Assembly (NCBI GenBank): GCA_965222215.1
Contig: OZ244931.1
Span: 3,782,001-3,846,000 of the forward strand
Source: JABJAG01 sp965222215
Lineage (GTDB): Bacteria > Pseudomonadota > Alphaproteobacteria > UBA6615
Direction: 5' to 3'
Length of the DNA stretch: 64,000 bases
This document shows, piece by piece, positions 17,511 to 26,901 of this stretch. Both the position numbers and the translations under genes were made by a program. The notes beneath the pieces were generated by a model that made no database searches, was not told the DNA's origin, and was given only the letters and a program-made list of their open reading frames with translations. Each line of letters opens with the position of its first letter. The first letter of the stretch is position 1.

Positions 17511-18710
17511 ATGGCGAACCGAATCGAAACCTTCGCGGACCTGATTGCCCCTTTCGGAGAGGACACGTTCTTCGCCGAGTATCACGACCGCAAGCCGCTG
17601 CACATCCCCGCGCCGAAACCCGACAAGCTCGACGACGTCATGACCTGGGACACGCTCAGCGCGATCCTGAACATGACGGCGATCTGGAGCCCGCAGAGCC
17701 TCAAGCTCTACCTCGATACCAAGCCGGTACCGGTCGACCAGTACTGCCGGCCCGCCATCGACCGGAACCACCAGCAGACCATGCAGCCCGACGCGGAAAA
17801 GGTGAAAAGCTGGCTGCGGCGCGGGGCCTCGATTGTCGCGAACGACATCGACACGCTGACTCCGGGCCTTATCTCGGCCGCGAACGCCCTCGAAAAACGC
17901 ACCGGCGGCAAGGTCCAGAGCAACCTCTACTGCTCCTGGGACCAGCATCAGGCCTTCCCGACCCACTTCGACACTCATGAAGTGTTCGCCCTGCACGTGG
18001 CGGGGGAGAAGGTCTGGCGCATCTACGAGGGGCGGCTCGACAACCCGATCGCCAGCGAGGCGTTCCAGTCCCTCGACGACGATTTTCACAACGAGCATCG
18101 CGGGGAGATCGTCGACGAGATCACGCTGCGCCCCGGCGATGTCCTCTATATCCCGCGCGGCCAGTATCACGACGCGCTGGCTTCGAGCGACGGCTGCATC
18201 CACCTCTCCTTCGGCGTGACCCACGTCATCGGCCACGACGTGATGACGCTGATGTTCGAGCGCGCCATGACCGAACCCCTGTTCCGCCGGCACATCCCGG
18301 CCGACCCGGACGAAGCGCGGGCCTGGATCGCGCAGATGTCGGACCGCCTCGCCGAAATCGGCAAGAGCGCCGAGATCTGGGACGCGATCGCGGATTTCAG
18401 GTCGGACTTCGAATATCAGCGCGGCGGCCTCGATTTGCCGGGCGATGCCTACACAACGGACGATACCGAGGCTTTTTCCATTACCGCGAGCAGCCTGAAG
18501 GTGGTGCAGGAGAATGGCCGCGCCGTCCTGGAAAGCGCCAGGGGCCGGGTGGCCATCCCGCAGGACATTGCCGAGCCCGTGGCCTGGATCGTCGAAAGGC
18601 GCGAGTTTACCGGCCAGGACCTGGCCGAGGTGTTTCCCGCCATCGAGGCCGAGGCGCGCAACAAGCTGATTCAGGACCTTGTCGGGATGCGCATTCTCGC
18701 CCCGCGCTAG
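17511..18710 (+). CDS. JmjC/cupin_4-type 2-oxoglutarate oxygenase (ribosomal oxygenase-like)
   Basis: 399 residues. The iron-binding triad is visible: His152 and Asp154 in PTHFDTHEVF and His220 in IPRGQYHDAL, set in a jelly-roll core. The layout, with a C-terminal helical and winged region, resembles the YcfD/RoxA family that hydroxylates ribosomal proteins such as L16. The target here is not known. The start at 17511 is where family similarity begins; an earlier in-frame ATG would add 40 residues without similarity. It is followed by the long leader of the porin gene. Confidence 0.8.
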   Translation: MANRIETFADLIAPFGEDTFFAEYHDRKPLHIPAPKPDKLDDVMTWDTLSAILNMTAIWSPQSLKLYLDTKPVPVDQYCRPAIDRNHQQTMQPDAEKVKSWLRRGASIVANDIDTLTPGLISAANALEKRTGGKVQSNLYCSWDQHQAFPTHFDTHEVFALHVAGEKVWRIYEGRLDNPIASEAFQSLDDDFHNEHRGEIVDEITLRPGDVLYIPRGQYHDALASSDGCIHLSFGVTHVIGHDVMTLMFERAMTEPLFRRHIPADPDEARAWIAQMSDRLAEIGKSAEIWDAIADFRSDFEYQRGGLDLPGDAYTTDDTEAFSITASSLKVVQENGRAVLESARGRVAIPQDIAEPVAWIVERREFTGQDLAEVFPAIEAEARNKLIQDLVGMRILAPR

Positions 18711-19064
18711 TACACACGCCCGCAGTATCCTCTCAAGCCCCCGGAAACCTGGGTTTTCGGGCGTCGCGCGGAATGCTCTGTGTCGGAATTCAGCAAGCGT
18801 GTCGCCCGCGCCGCACTCGGGAGAGAAGGTGTTCGTTTCCAGCGGCTTACCGTGTGTGTTCAAATTGTCACAGTCGCCGAATAAATGTGCATCGCTGGAC
18901 GCAGTAATCGTTGCAAAGACCCGGAGCGGGGGGTTTTATCCGGCCAAGGCTTCGCTAACAGGAGTCTGGCGTCCGCGAAAGCGCCAGGGTTACGGAGCTG
19001 AATTTGTCCCCGCAAGGGGATTTTATCGCGGACGCAAGTCCATGATCATGGAGGTTGGACAACA
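18711..19064 (+). promoter_or_regulatory. Promoter region and structured leader of the porin gene
   Basis: 354 bases without a gene. The last 100 bases show nested complementary segments. CTGGCG (18966-18971) pairs with CGCCAG (18982-18987). A ten-base segment, GCGTCCGCGA (18969-18978), is perfectly complementary to TCGCGGACGC (19026-19035), and the two pairings overlap, so they exclude each other. Inside lies TCCCC-GCAA-GGGGA (19007-19020) followed by TTTT, like a small terminator. The palindrome CCATGATCATGG (19040-19051) overlaps the start of the ribosome binding site GGAGG (19050-19054). A weak hairpin also occurs at 18738-18761. Promoter hexamers were not identified with confidence. The leader probably regulates porin expression (inference). 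Confidence 0.5.
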
Positions 19065-20210
19065 ATGAAGAAGACACTTCTTGCCAGCTCGGCTCTCGTT
19101 GGTGCGTCGCTGATCGCGGCCCCGGCAATGGCCGGTACGGTTGGTTCGAAGGATGCCATGAGCGTTTCGCTCAGCGGCACCCTTTGGTTTGCTATTGCCC
19201 TCGTCGACGAAGACATTTCGGCGGGCGAAGGCCGTGGCTACAAGTTCAAGGTCAACGAGACCGAAGTTCACGTTAAGGCGTCGAACACGGCCGACAACGG
19301 CATCAAGTACGGTGTTGAAATCGAGCTGAACGCCGGTGGCTCCGATGCCACGGCGGGTGACGAAGCTTATGCGTTCCTCGACAGCGATCAGTGGGGCCGC
19401 CTGGAACTGGGCGACAACGATGACGTTTCGAACCGCATGCAGCTCGGTGCCTGGAACGCCCATAAGGGCCTTGGCGGACCGTTCGGCGGTCTCGGCATGA
19501 TCCTGACGGGTTGGGAAAGCCTTGGTGGCGACAACCTGGTCGCGCGTGCTGACTGGCAGCCGCTGACCACGGGTGACGACACCAAGATGTCGTACTTCAC
19601 CCCGCGCTTCGCCGGCTTCCAGCTCGGCGCCTCGCTGACGCCGGACTCCGGTGTCGAGTCGGGCACGGCTGACCTGTTCGGTGAGACGGATAACGACGGT
19701 GACTTCGAAAACACCATCGGTCTCGGCGCCAACTACGTCGGCAAGTTCGACGAAGTCGGCATCGGCCTGTCGGTCGTCGGTGAGTTCGGTGACGACGAAA
19801 GCGCGTCGGGTTCCGACGAAGCCCAGGAAGATCTCGAGATCTGGGGCGTCGGCGGTAAGATCGACTTCGCTGGCTTCACCTTCGGTGCGCACTGGCGTGA
19901 CTATGGCGACACCAACCTGACGGCCGCAGCGACCGCTGCCGGTGCTGACGGTGGCGACCAGTGGTCCGTCGGTCTTGGTTATCAGGCCGGCCCGTGGGGC
20001 GTCAGCGTCTGGTACCTGGATGCCGAGCGTACTTCGGTTGCCAACATCGAGACCGAGATCCAGCGTCTTGGCTTCGGTGCCGGTTACACCGTTGCGCCGG
20101 GTTGGCTGCTTCGTGCGGACCTCGAGTTCCTCGAGCACAACAACCCGAACGGTACGACCACGGACAACGATGGTACGGGCTTCCTGCTCACCAACATGTT
20201 CTTCTTCTAG
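19065..20210 (+). CDS. Outer membrane porin
   Basis: 381 residues. A clear signal peptide (MKKTLLASSALVGASLIAAP, cleavage after AMA near residue 23) is followed by alternating beta strands rich in Gly, Asp and aromatic residues. The protein ends in FLLTNMFFF, the terminal Phe being the usual signal for outer membrane assembly by BAM. The size fits 16-stranded general porins of alphaproteobacteria. Codon use differs from its neighbours, with many GGT, GTT and CGT codons, which suits very high expression. A strong GGAGG precedes the ATG and a strong terminator follows. A diffusion channel role is inferred from the fold. Confidence 0.9.
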   Translation: MKKTLLASSALVGASLIAAPAMAGTVGSKDAMSVSLSGTLWFAIALVDEDISAGEGRGYKFKVNETEVHVKASNTADNGIKYGVEIELNAGGSDATAGDEAYAFLDSDQWGRLELGDNDDVSNRMQLGAWNAHKGLGGPFGGLGMILTGWESLGGDNLVARADWQPLTTGDDTKMSYFTPRFAGFQLGASLTPDSGVESGTADLFGETDNDGDFENTIGLGANYVGKFDEVGIGLSVVGEFGDDESASGSDEAQEDLEIWGVGGKIDFAGFTFGAHWRDYGDTNLTAAATAAGADGGDQWSVGLGYQAGPWGVSVWYLDAERTSVANIETEIQRLGFGAGYTVAPGWLLRADLEFLEHNNPNGTTTDNDGTGFLLTNMFFF

Positions 20211-20234
20211 GCTTACCCAAGCCTGAAGACGAAG

Positions 20235-20267
20235 CAGGGCGGCAGTTTTCTGCCGCCCTGTTTTTTT
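20235..20267 (+). terminator. Rho-independent terminator after the porin gene
   Basis: A perfect ten-base stem, CAGGGCGGCA with TGCCGCCCTG, encloses a six-base loop GTTTTC and is followed by seven T residues. It starts 24 bases after the porin stop and should end the porin transcript, isolating it from the DUF3576-leuS group. Confidence 0.92.
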
Positions 20268-20350
20268 GTGCCCGATTCTCTGCTAAGGAGTCTGCGGGAA
20301 CACCGGCGAACGTTCCCGCGTCGAACCAACGCGATCACGGATCAATCGTC

Positions 20351-20878
20351 ATGATTTTCAGAAAGCTTCCGAAAGCGACTATCGGCATTGCGGCGGCAGG
20401 CATGCTGCTCGCACTGACGGCCTGTGAAGGAGTCGAGACCGAGCGCGCCGACGCGGACGGCTACAGGGACGGTCTGCGCAAGAACAGCGGCAAGCTGTTC
20501 GGCGACATCAACCTGCTCGGCGGCGGCGACGATGAGGCCGTCGGCAACACCGGGATCGGGGTCAACGGCTTCCTGTGGCGCGCATCGCTCGACACCCTTT
20601 CGTTCCTGCCCCTGTCCTCGGCGGACCCGTTCGGCGGCGTCATCATTACCGACTGGTACGCCCCGCCCGAAAGCCCGTCCGAACGCTTCAAGGTCACCGT
20701 GTACATCCTCGGCCGCGAACTGCGCTCCGACGGCGTCCGCGTTGCCGTATTCCGGCAAAAGAAGGATAGCGCGTCGGACTGGCTGGACGCCAACACCGGC
20801 GAAAACACGTCAACGAGCCTCGAGAACGCGATCCTGACCCGGGCGCGCGAACTTCGTGTGGCGCAGTCCGACGGCTGA
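20351..20878 (+). CDS. DUF3576 domain-containing lipoprotein
   Basis: 175 residues. It has a lipoprotein signal peptide with lipobox LALTAC (Cys25), so it is probably anchored to the inner or outer membrane facing the periplasm. The conserved-looking core includes GIGVNGFLWRASLDTLSFLP and GGVIITDWYAPP, typical of the alphaproteobacterial DUF3576 family. Function is unknown. It precedes leuS, lptE and holA, an order I associate with Rhodospirillales, which suggests a link to envelope assembly (inference). Confidence 0.8.
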   Translation: MIFRKLPKATIGIAAAGMLLALTACEGVETERADADGYRDGLRKNSGKLFGDINLLGGGDDEAVGNTGIGVNGFLWRASLDTLSFLPLSSADPFGGVIITDWYAPPESPSERFKVTVYILGRELRSDGVRVAVFRQKKDSASDWLDANTGENTSTSLENAILTRARELRVAQSDG

Positions 20879-20974
20879 CCGCCGCTGAAAACCGACTGAA
20901 CCAAACCGGGCCCGGCGCCCCACAGATCCGGACGGCAGTCCTGTTTCCTGCCGAACCCGGGAGAGCATCCGCCT

Positions 20975-23536
20975 ATGGCGCAACGTTACAATTTCCGCGA
21001 AGCCGAACAGAAATGGCAGGCGGCATGGGATTCCGAAGGCACGTTCGAGGTGACCTCCGATCCCGACAAACCGAAATACTACGTGCTGGAGATGTTCCCG
21101 TATCCGTCGGGCCGCATCCACATGGGACACCTGCGCTGCTACACCCTCGGCGACGTCGTCGCCCGCTACAAGCGCAGCCAGGGGTTCAATGTTCTCCACC
21201 CGATGGGCTGGGACGCTTTCGGGCTGCCGGCCGAGAACGCCGCGATGGAAAAGGGCGTGCATCCGGCGGCGTGGACCTACGAGAATATTGCGACCATGCG
21301 CGAGCAGCTTCGCGCCATGGGCCTGTCGATCGACTGGTCGCGTGAGTTCGCGACCTGCGATCCCGCCTACTACAGGCACCAACAGGCGCTCTTTGTCGAT
21401 TTCATCGAGAAAGATCTCTTCTACCGGCAGGACGGCTGGGTCAACTGGGACCCGGTCGACCAGACCGTCCTCGCCAACGAGCAGGTGATCGACGGCAAGG
21501 GCTGGCGTTCCGGCGCCCCGATCGAGCGCCGCCGTTTGTCCCAGTGGTTCGGCCGCATCACCCGATACAGCGACGAACTGCTCGACGCCCTGGAAACCAT
21601 GGACCGCTGGCCCGCGAAAGTCCGGGCGATGCAGGAAAACTGGATCGGCCGTTCCGAGGGCGCCTATATCGAGTTCGCGTTCGCCGAGGGTCCGGACACG
21701 CCGCTGCGGGTCTACACCACGCGGCCGGACACGATCTTCGGCGCCAGCTTCTGTGCGATTGCCGCTGACCACCCGCTCGCCGAATCCCTCGCCGCCGACA
21801 ACGCTGACGCGGCCGCCTTCATCGAGGAATGCCGCCAGCTCGGCACCAGCGAGGAGGCGATCCAGACGGCCGAAAAGCGGGGCTTCGATACCGGCCTGCG
21901 CGTCAGGCACCCGTTCGTCGAGGGGCTGGAGCTGCCGGTCTACATCGCCAATTTCGTCCTCATGGGATACGGCACCGGCGCCATTTTCGGCTGCCCCGCC
22001 CATGACCAGCGAGATCTCGATTTCGCCCGCGCCTACGACCTGCCCGTTCTTCCCGTCGTGGTCCCGCAGGACGAGGCGCCCGAGACCTTCGATGTCGGCA
22101 AAGAGGCCTATACGGGTCCGGGCGCGCTCGCGAATTCCGCGTTTCTCGACGGCATGGATGTCGATACGGCGAAACGCGCGATCATCGAGCGGCTGGAGGG
22201 CATGGGACAGGGCGAGGGCGCCGTCAACTACCGCCTGCGCGACTGGCTGGTGTCCCGACAGCGCTACTGGGGCTGCCCGATTCCCGTGATCCACTGCGAT
22301 GCCTGCGGCGTCGTGCCCGTCCCGAAAGCGGAACTGCCCGTGCTGCTGCCGGACGACATCGACTTCGAATCTCCCGGCAATCCGCTCGACCGCCATCCGA
22401 CGTGGAAACATGTGAAGTGCCCGTCATGCGGCGCGGCGGCCACGCGCGACACCGACACCTTCGACACCTTCATGGACTCGTCCTGGTACTTCGCGCGCTT
22501 CTGTTCGCCCGAAGCCGACGAGCCCGTCACGCGCGAGGACGTCGACTACTGGTTGCCGGTCGATCAGTATATCGGCGGTATCGAGCACGCAATTTTGCAC
22601 CTGCTGTATTCACGTTTCTTCATGCGCGCCATGCGCGACACCGGTCACCTGGACGTGGCCGAGCCGTTCGCCGGCCTGTTCACGCAAGGCATGGTCAATC
22701 ACGCCACCTACCGCGACGATGCGGGCGAGTGGCTGGAACCGCAGTCCGTCGAACAGAAAGACGGGGCGTTCGTGCGCCGGGACAACGGCGCGCCTGTTAC
22801 CGTCGGCCGCATCGAGAAGATGTCGAAGTCGAAGAAGAACACCATCGATCCGACCGACGTCATTCGCGACTACGGGGCCGACACGGCGCGATGGTTCATT
22901 CTCTCCGACAGCCCGCCCGACCGGGATATGGAATGGACCGACGCCGGGGTGCAGGGCGCGTTCCGGTTCGTGAACCGCGTGGCCCGGCTGGTGACCGACA
23001 ACGTCGGCGGCCTGGCATCGCCGGGGGCCGAATTCGAGAATGACGCGGATTCGCTCGCCTTGCGCAGCGCCGTACATGGCGCCATCGCCGATGTCACGGA
23101 CGACCTGGAGCGCTTCCAGTACAACCGCGCCGTTGCACGACTTTATGAGCTGACCAATGCCGTTTCGGCAGCGTTCAAGGACGATGCCGCCGGCGGGGCG
23201 TGCCGGCGCGAAGCGCTGGAGACGCTCGTGCGCCTGATCGCGCCGATGATGCCGCATCTTGCCGAGGAGATGTGGGCGACGCTGGGTCACGACAGCCGCC
23301 TCAGCGACGAAAGCTGGCCGGAGGCCGATGAGGCGCTGCTCGTGTCGGACACGGTTACCTACGCCGTGCAGGTGAACGGCAAGCTTCGCGGCACCGTCGA
23401 TCTGGCGGCCGGCGCGGGCCGCGACGATGCGGAGGGTGCTGCACGCGAGGTGCCGAACGTCGCCGAGTTCATCGGCGGCAAGGAGATCCGCAAGGTGATC
23501 GTGGTACCCGACAAACTGGTGAATTTCGTTGTCTAG
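20975..23536 (+). CDS. leuS: Leucyl-tRNA synthetase
   Basis: 853 residues, full length for bacterial LeuRS. The class I motifs are HMGH (49-52) in PYPSGRIHMGHLRCY and KMSKS (615-619) in IEKMSKSKKNTIDP. The editing domain is present (TTRPDTIFGASFCAIAADHP, GTGAIFGCPAHDQRD). The C-terminal domain ends normally (VNGKLRGTVDL, then KVIVVPDKLVNFVV). It charges tRNA-Leu in the cytoplasm. It overlaps the lptE start by eight bases and heads a group with lptE and holA. Confidence 0.98.
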   Translation: MAQRYNFREAEQKWQAAWDSEGTFEVTSDPDKPKYYVLEMFPYPSGRIHMGHLRCYTLGDVVARYKRSQGFNVLHPMGWDAFGLPAENAAMEKGVHPAAWTYENIATMREQLRAMGLSIDWSREFATCDPAYYRHQQALFVDFIEKDLFYRQDGWVNWDPVDQTVLANEQVIDGKGWRSGAPIERRRLSQWFGRITRYSDELLDALETMDRWPAKVRAMQENWIGRSEGAYIEFAFAEGPDTPLRVYTTRPDTIFGASFCAIAADHPLAESLAADNADAAAFIEECRQLGTSEEAIQTAEKRGFDTGLRVRHPFVEGLELPVYIANFVLMGYGTGAIFGCPAHDQRDLDFARAYDLPVLPVVVPQDEAPETFDVGKEAYTGPGALANSAFLDGMDVDTAKRAIIERLEGMGQGEGAVNYRLRDWLVSRQRYWGCPIPVIHCDACGVVPVPKAELPVLLPDDIDFESPGNPLDRHPTWKHVKCPSCGAAATRDTDTFDTFMDSSWYFARFCSPEADEPVTREDVDYWLPVDQYIGGIEHAILHLLYSRFFMRAMRDTGHLDVAEPFAGLFTQGMVNHATYRDDAGEWLEPQSVEQKDGAFVRRDNGAPVTVGRIEKMSKSKKNTIDPTDVIRDYGADTARWFILSDSPPDRDMEWTDAGVQGAFRFVNRVARLVTDNVGGLASPGAEFENDADSLALRSAVHGAIADVTDDLERFQYNRAVARLYELTNAVSAAFKDDAAGGACRREALETLVRLIAPMMPHLAEEMWATLGHDSRLSDESWPEADEALLVSDTVTYAVQVNGKLRGTVDLAAGAGRDDAEGAAREVPNVAEFIGGKEIRKVIVVPDKLVNFVV

Positions 23537-24059
23537 GCGGGCGCCATTCTACGCGGCGGCGTGCCTGCTCCTTGCGGCATGCGGTTTTCAGCCGCTCTAT
23601 GGCGACGCCGACGAACAGCTGGCGCCGACCGAAGACCTGCTGGAGCTGGTCGATGTCCCGCCGATTGCGGACCGGACAGGCCAGCTGCTTCGGATCGAAC
23701 TGACCAACCGCCTGACGCCGACCCGTCCGGCGCCGCAGCCCGTGTACACCCTGCCGATCCGGCTCACCGAATCCCGCGCCAATCTTGCCGTGCGCAAGGA
23801 CGCCAGCGCCACGCGCGCAAACCTGACGATCACCGCGACATACGAGCTGCAGCGCATTTCGGACGGGGTCAGCCTGACCTCCGGTTCGGTGCGCTCGGTC
23901 AACAGCTACGATATCGTCACCTCCGACTACGCAACCCTCGTCGCCGAGCAGGACGCCCGGCGCCGGGGCGCCAAGGATATTGCTGACGGAATCGTCGACC
24001 GCATGGCGATTTTCCTGTCCGACGCACAGCGCTCCGCGGCGGCGAGGCGCGACCGGTGA
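23529..24059 (+). CDS. lptE: LPS assembly lipoprotein LptE
   Basis: 176 residues. The start is a TTG that overlaps the end of leuS; no ATG or GTG gives a complete signal peptide, so TTG is preferred. The lipobox is LLLAAC, directly followed by GFQPLYG, the hallmark of LptE. It should sit in the outer membrane as the plug partner of LptD, placing lipopolysaccharide in the outer leaflet. It lies between leuS and holA with overlaps on both sides, the common alphaproteobacterial order. Confidence 0.88.
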   Translation: MSRRAPFYAAACLLLAACGFQPLYGDADEQLAPTEDLLELVDVPPIADRTGQLLRIELTNRLTPTRPAPQPVYTLPIRLTESRANLAVRKDASATRANLTITATYELQRISDGVSLTSGSVRSVNSYDIVTSDYATLVAEQDARRRGAKDIADGIVDRMAIFLSDAQRSAAARRDR

Positions 24060-25093
24060 AAATCTCGGCGGGCCGCGTCGAAGGCTTCGTCGCCAACCCC
24101 GACCCCGCGGTCCGCGCGTACCTGGTCTACGGACCCGACATCGGCCTCGCCCATGAGCGCGCGCAGCGTCTCATTCGTCACATCGTCGATGACCCGTCCG
24201 ACCCGTTCAGGGTCGCCGAACTCACGGGCGCATCGATCGCGGAGACCCCGTCCCGGCTGACCGACGAACTTCTCGCCATGCCCTTCGGCGGGGGCGACCG
24301 GCTCGTGATCATCCGCGACGCCGCGGACACGCTTTCCGGCCCGCTCAAGGATGCGCTGAAAGCCGCAGAAAGCGCGGAAACCCGGGCATTTCTGGTCTTG
24401 GAAGCCGGCAACCTCTCGGCCCGGTCAGCATTGCGAAAACTGTGCGAAGGGCGCGACGACGCGGCAGCGCTCCCCTGTTATCCCGACGACGAGGAAGGGC
24501 GCGCGCGCGTTGCCCGGGGCATGCTGCAGGACGCCGATATCCGGATTGCACCCGAGGCGCTGCGGACGCTGGCGGGAATTCTGGGCGATGACCGTCAGAT
24601 GAATCGTCGGGAGATCGAAAAGCTGATCCTGTTCGTGGGCCCCGGCAGTGAGGTCAGCGAGGATGACGTTATGGCCTGTGTTGGCGATTCCGGCACCACC
24701 TCGCTGGACGAAACCGTGCTTGCCGCGGCGGACGGAAACATCGGCGAACTTGATCTGGCGCTGGAACGGTTCTGGTCCAACGGCGGCGAACCGGTTTCAC
24801 TCGTTCGCGCCACCCAGCGGCATTTCCAGCGGATGCATCGCGTGTCCGGTCTGATGAACGCGGGCCAGGCCTACGAGGGCGCGGCCAAGCGTCTGCGCCC
24901 ACCCGTTTTCTGGAAAGTGGCGGGCCGATTTCAGAACCAGTGCCGCACCTGGCCGCTTTCGCGGATCGAATCCGCCCTGGACCGGCTGACCGAAGCGGAA
25001 CTGGCGCTGAAGACGACCGGCACACCGGCCCGTGCCGCGTGCGGCCGCACCCTCTACGCCATTGCCAGCATGCAACGGGCGCGACGCGCCTGA
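24056..25093 (+). CDS. holA: DNA polymerase III delta subunit
   Basis: 345 residues, starting with GTG in a four-base overlap with the lptE stop. YLVYGPDIGLAHERAQRL at the start of the AAA-like fold, followed by PFGGGDRLVIIRDA, and the later NRREIEKLILF are typical of HolA. It is the delta subunit that opens the beta clamp in the clamp loader. As in other delta subunits the ATP-binding P-loop is not functional. It ends 6 bases from the convergent parB stop. Confidence 0.92.
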   Translation: MKISAGRVEGFVANPDPAVRAYLVYGPDIGLAHERAQRLIRHIVDDPSDPFRVAELTGASIAETPSRLTDELLAMPFGGGDRLVIIRDAADTLSGPLKDALKAAESAETRAFLVLEAGNLSARSALRKLCEGRDDAAALPCYPDDEEGRARVARGMLQDADIRIAPEALRTLAGILGDDRQMNRREIEKLILFVGPGSEVSEDDVMACVGDSGTTSLDETVLAAADGNIGELDLALERFWSNGGEPVSLVRATQRHFQRMHRVSGLMNAGQAYEGAAKRLRPPVFWKVAGRFQNQCRTWPLSRIESALDRLTEAELALKTTGTPARAACGRTLYAIASMQRARRA

Positions 25094-25097
25094 TTTT
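25078..25097 (+). terminator. Probable terminator at the end of holA
   Basis: A short GC stem, GGCGC-GAC-GCGCC, lies at the very end of the coding sequence and is followed by TGATTTTT. The stem is only five base pairs, so strength is uncertain, but it is placed correctly between convergent holA and parB. Confidence 0.4.
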
Positions 25098-25099
25098 TC

Positions 25100-26041
25100 C
25101 TACGGCTTGAAGGGGAAGCTTGCCTTTACGGGTTGTGCATTTCCCGTGGATTTGGGCGCCTCGGTTTGATTCAAGCGGCGCAGGACGTCGTCGAGCTGGT
25201 CGAGGTTTTCGAACTCGACGGATAACGTGCCGCGGCCGGAATCCTCACCGCCGCGCAGATTGATGGCCACCTTCAACCCGATTGCGTCCGATACGTCACG
25301 TTCGAGCGCCAGCGTGTCGGCGCTCTTGGCCGGGGCCTTGCCCGACTTGCGTGGGCGGGAGGCGCCTCGCGACACACGGCTTTCGACGTCCCGCACCGTC
25401 ATGCCGCCACTTGCGATCTCGCGCGCCATGTCGACAGCATCTTCGCGTCCCACCAGGGCACGCGCGTGCCCGGCGGTCAATTCACCCGAATCGACCATCG
25501 AACGGACTTCTGGCGGCAACGTGAGCAGTCGCAGTGTGTTGGCCACATGGCTCCGGCTCTTGCCGACGACTTTCGAAAGCGCGTCCTGGGTGTGGGAAAA
25601 CTCATCGATGAGGCGCTGGTATGCCTCGCCCTCCTCGATCGCCGAAAGGTCCTCGCGCTGGATATTCTCGATCAGCGCGATCTCAAGCGCTTCCTGGTCG
25701 TCCATCTCACGGATGACGACGGGGACATTGTGCAACTGCGCGCGCTGTGCCGCACGCCAGCGGCGTTCGCCCGCGATAATTTCGTAGCGCTCGGCCTCAA
25801 CGGGATCGCGACGAACGAGGATCGGCTGGATGATTCCCCTGGCGCGGACGGATTCGACGAGAGCCTTCATCTCTTCATCGTCGAAATTCGTTCGTGGCTG
25901 AAACCGTCCCGGATGCAACTGCTCGATCGGCAGTTCTCTTTGCGGACGCGCCTTTTCGAGCTCCTCGTAGTCGGCCTCATCGTCGCCGAGCAGCGCCGAC
26001 AGGCCGCGGCCCAGACGCCGGCGGGAATTGTTGTCGTTCAT
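25100..26041 (-). CDS. parB: Chromosome partitioning protein ParB
   Basis: 313 residues. The N-terminus (RRRLGRGLSALLGDD) is the ParA-contacting segment usual in ParB. The CTPase box is GERRWRAAQRA, and the helix-turn-helix that reads parS is about KVVGKSRSHVANTLRLL. It loads at parS, spreads as a CTP clamp and links the origin region to ParA. The ATG at 26041 overlaps the parA stop by four bases; an earlier in-frame ATG would lie deep inside parA. Two parS sites are found nearby. Confidence 0.96.
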   Translation of the reverse strand: MNDNNSRRRLGRGLSALLGDDEADYEELEKARPQRELPIEQLHPGRFQPRTNFDDEEMKALVESVRARGIIQPILVRRDPVEAERYEIIAGERRWRAAQRAQLHNVPVVIREMDDQEALEIALIENIQREDLSAIEEGEAYQRLIDEFSHTQDALSKVVGKSRSHVANTLRLLTLPPEVRSMVDSGELTAGHARALVGREDAVDMAREIASGGMTVRDVESRVSRGASRPRKSGKAPAKSADTLALERDVSDAIGLKVAINLRGGEDSGRGTLSVEFENLDQLDDVLRRLNQTEAPKSTGNAQPVKASFPFKP

Positions 26042-26901
26042 TCGGCTGCCTCCCCGACAGGGGCGGCGCCTTCCCGCCGCAGCATTTCGGCCGCGAGCCG
26101 CGCATACGCCTGCGCGCCCGCGCACGCGAGGTCATAGACCAGCGCGGGCTTGCCGAAAGACGGGGCCTCGGACAAGCGCACGTTACGCGGAATCACCGTG
26201 CGATAGACGCGGTCCCCGAAGTAGCTCCGCACATCGGCCTCGACGGAACGGCAGAGGTTGTTCCGGCCGTCATGCATGGTCAGGACGATCCCCTGGATAT
26301 CGAGCTCCTCGTTGTAGGCGCGCCGCACCCGTTCGATAGATTTCATCAAACGCGTCAGCCCCTCCAACGCAAAATACTCGCACTGCAGGGGCACCAGCAC
26401 GGAATCGGCCGCCACCAGGGCGTTGATCGTGAGCAGGCCCAGCGCGGGCGGGCAGTCGATCAGGATATAGTCGTAGTGTCCGAGAACCGGCCCGAGCATG
26501 TCACGCAGGCGGGCCTCGCGATGATCGAGGTCGATCAGTTCGATCTCGGCGCCGGCAAGGTCGGCGGACGCCGGGATGACATCCAGGCCGGGGATCTCCG
26601 TATGGCAGACCGCATCCCTCAAATCCGCCCCGCCGATCAGGACATCGTACACATCTGTTTCATATTCTGAAACACCGAGCCCAGTCGATGCGTTTCCCTG
26701 GGGATCGAGATCGACAACCAGCGCGCGCTGACCGCAGGCCGCAAGCCCGGTCGCCAGATTGATCGCGGTTGTGGTTTTACCCACCCCGCCTTTCTGGTTG
26801 GCAACCGCAATGGTTCTCGATCCGCCACGCGCCGGCAGGCACCGGTCGAGAGAAATGGCAGGACCCTGCTCGGGACTTGGGTTCGATTCAAATTCAGACA
26901 C
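26038..26901 (-). CDS. parA: Chromosome partitioning ATPase ParA
   Basis: 287 residues. The deviant Walker A motif is KGGVGKT (37-43) in VANQKGGVGKTTTAINLA, with Walker A' VVDLDPQGNAS and Walker B YDYILIDCPP. It is a nucleoid-bound ATPase whose gradient moves ParB-parS complexes. About 28 residues precede the core, a modest N-terminal extension. It overlaps rsmG by eight bases and parB by four, so rsmG-parA-parB are translationally coupled. Confidence 0.96.
   Translation of the reverse strand: MSEFESNPSPEQGPAISLDRCLPARGGSRTIAVANQKGGVGKTTTAINLATGLAACGQRALVVDLDPQGNASTGLGVSEYETDVYDVLIGGADLRDAVCHTEIPGLDVIPASADLAGAEIELIDLDHREARLRDMLGPVLGHYDYILIDCPPALGLLTINALVAADSVLVPLQCEYFALEGLTRLMKSIERVRRAYNEELDIQGIVLTMHDGRNNLCRSVEADVRSYFGDRVYRTVIPRNVRLSEAPSFGKPALVYDLACAGAQAYARLAAEMLRREGAAPVGEAAE

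Noticed and set aside
18738..18761. CCCGGAAACC-like hairpin after the JmjC gene as a terminator
   Set aside because: The stem contains a mismatch or wobble and no T tract follows, so it is only noted within the porin leader region.
20810..22411. 533-codon minus-strand frame opposite leuS
   Set aside because: No family motif, rich in Arg, His and Val, fully covered by the leucyl-tRNA synthetase gene.
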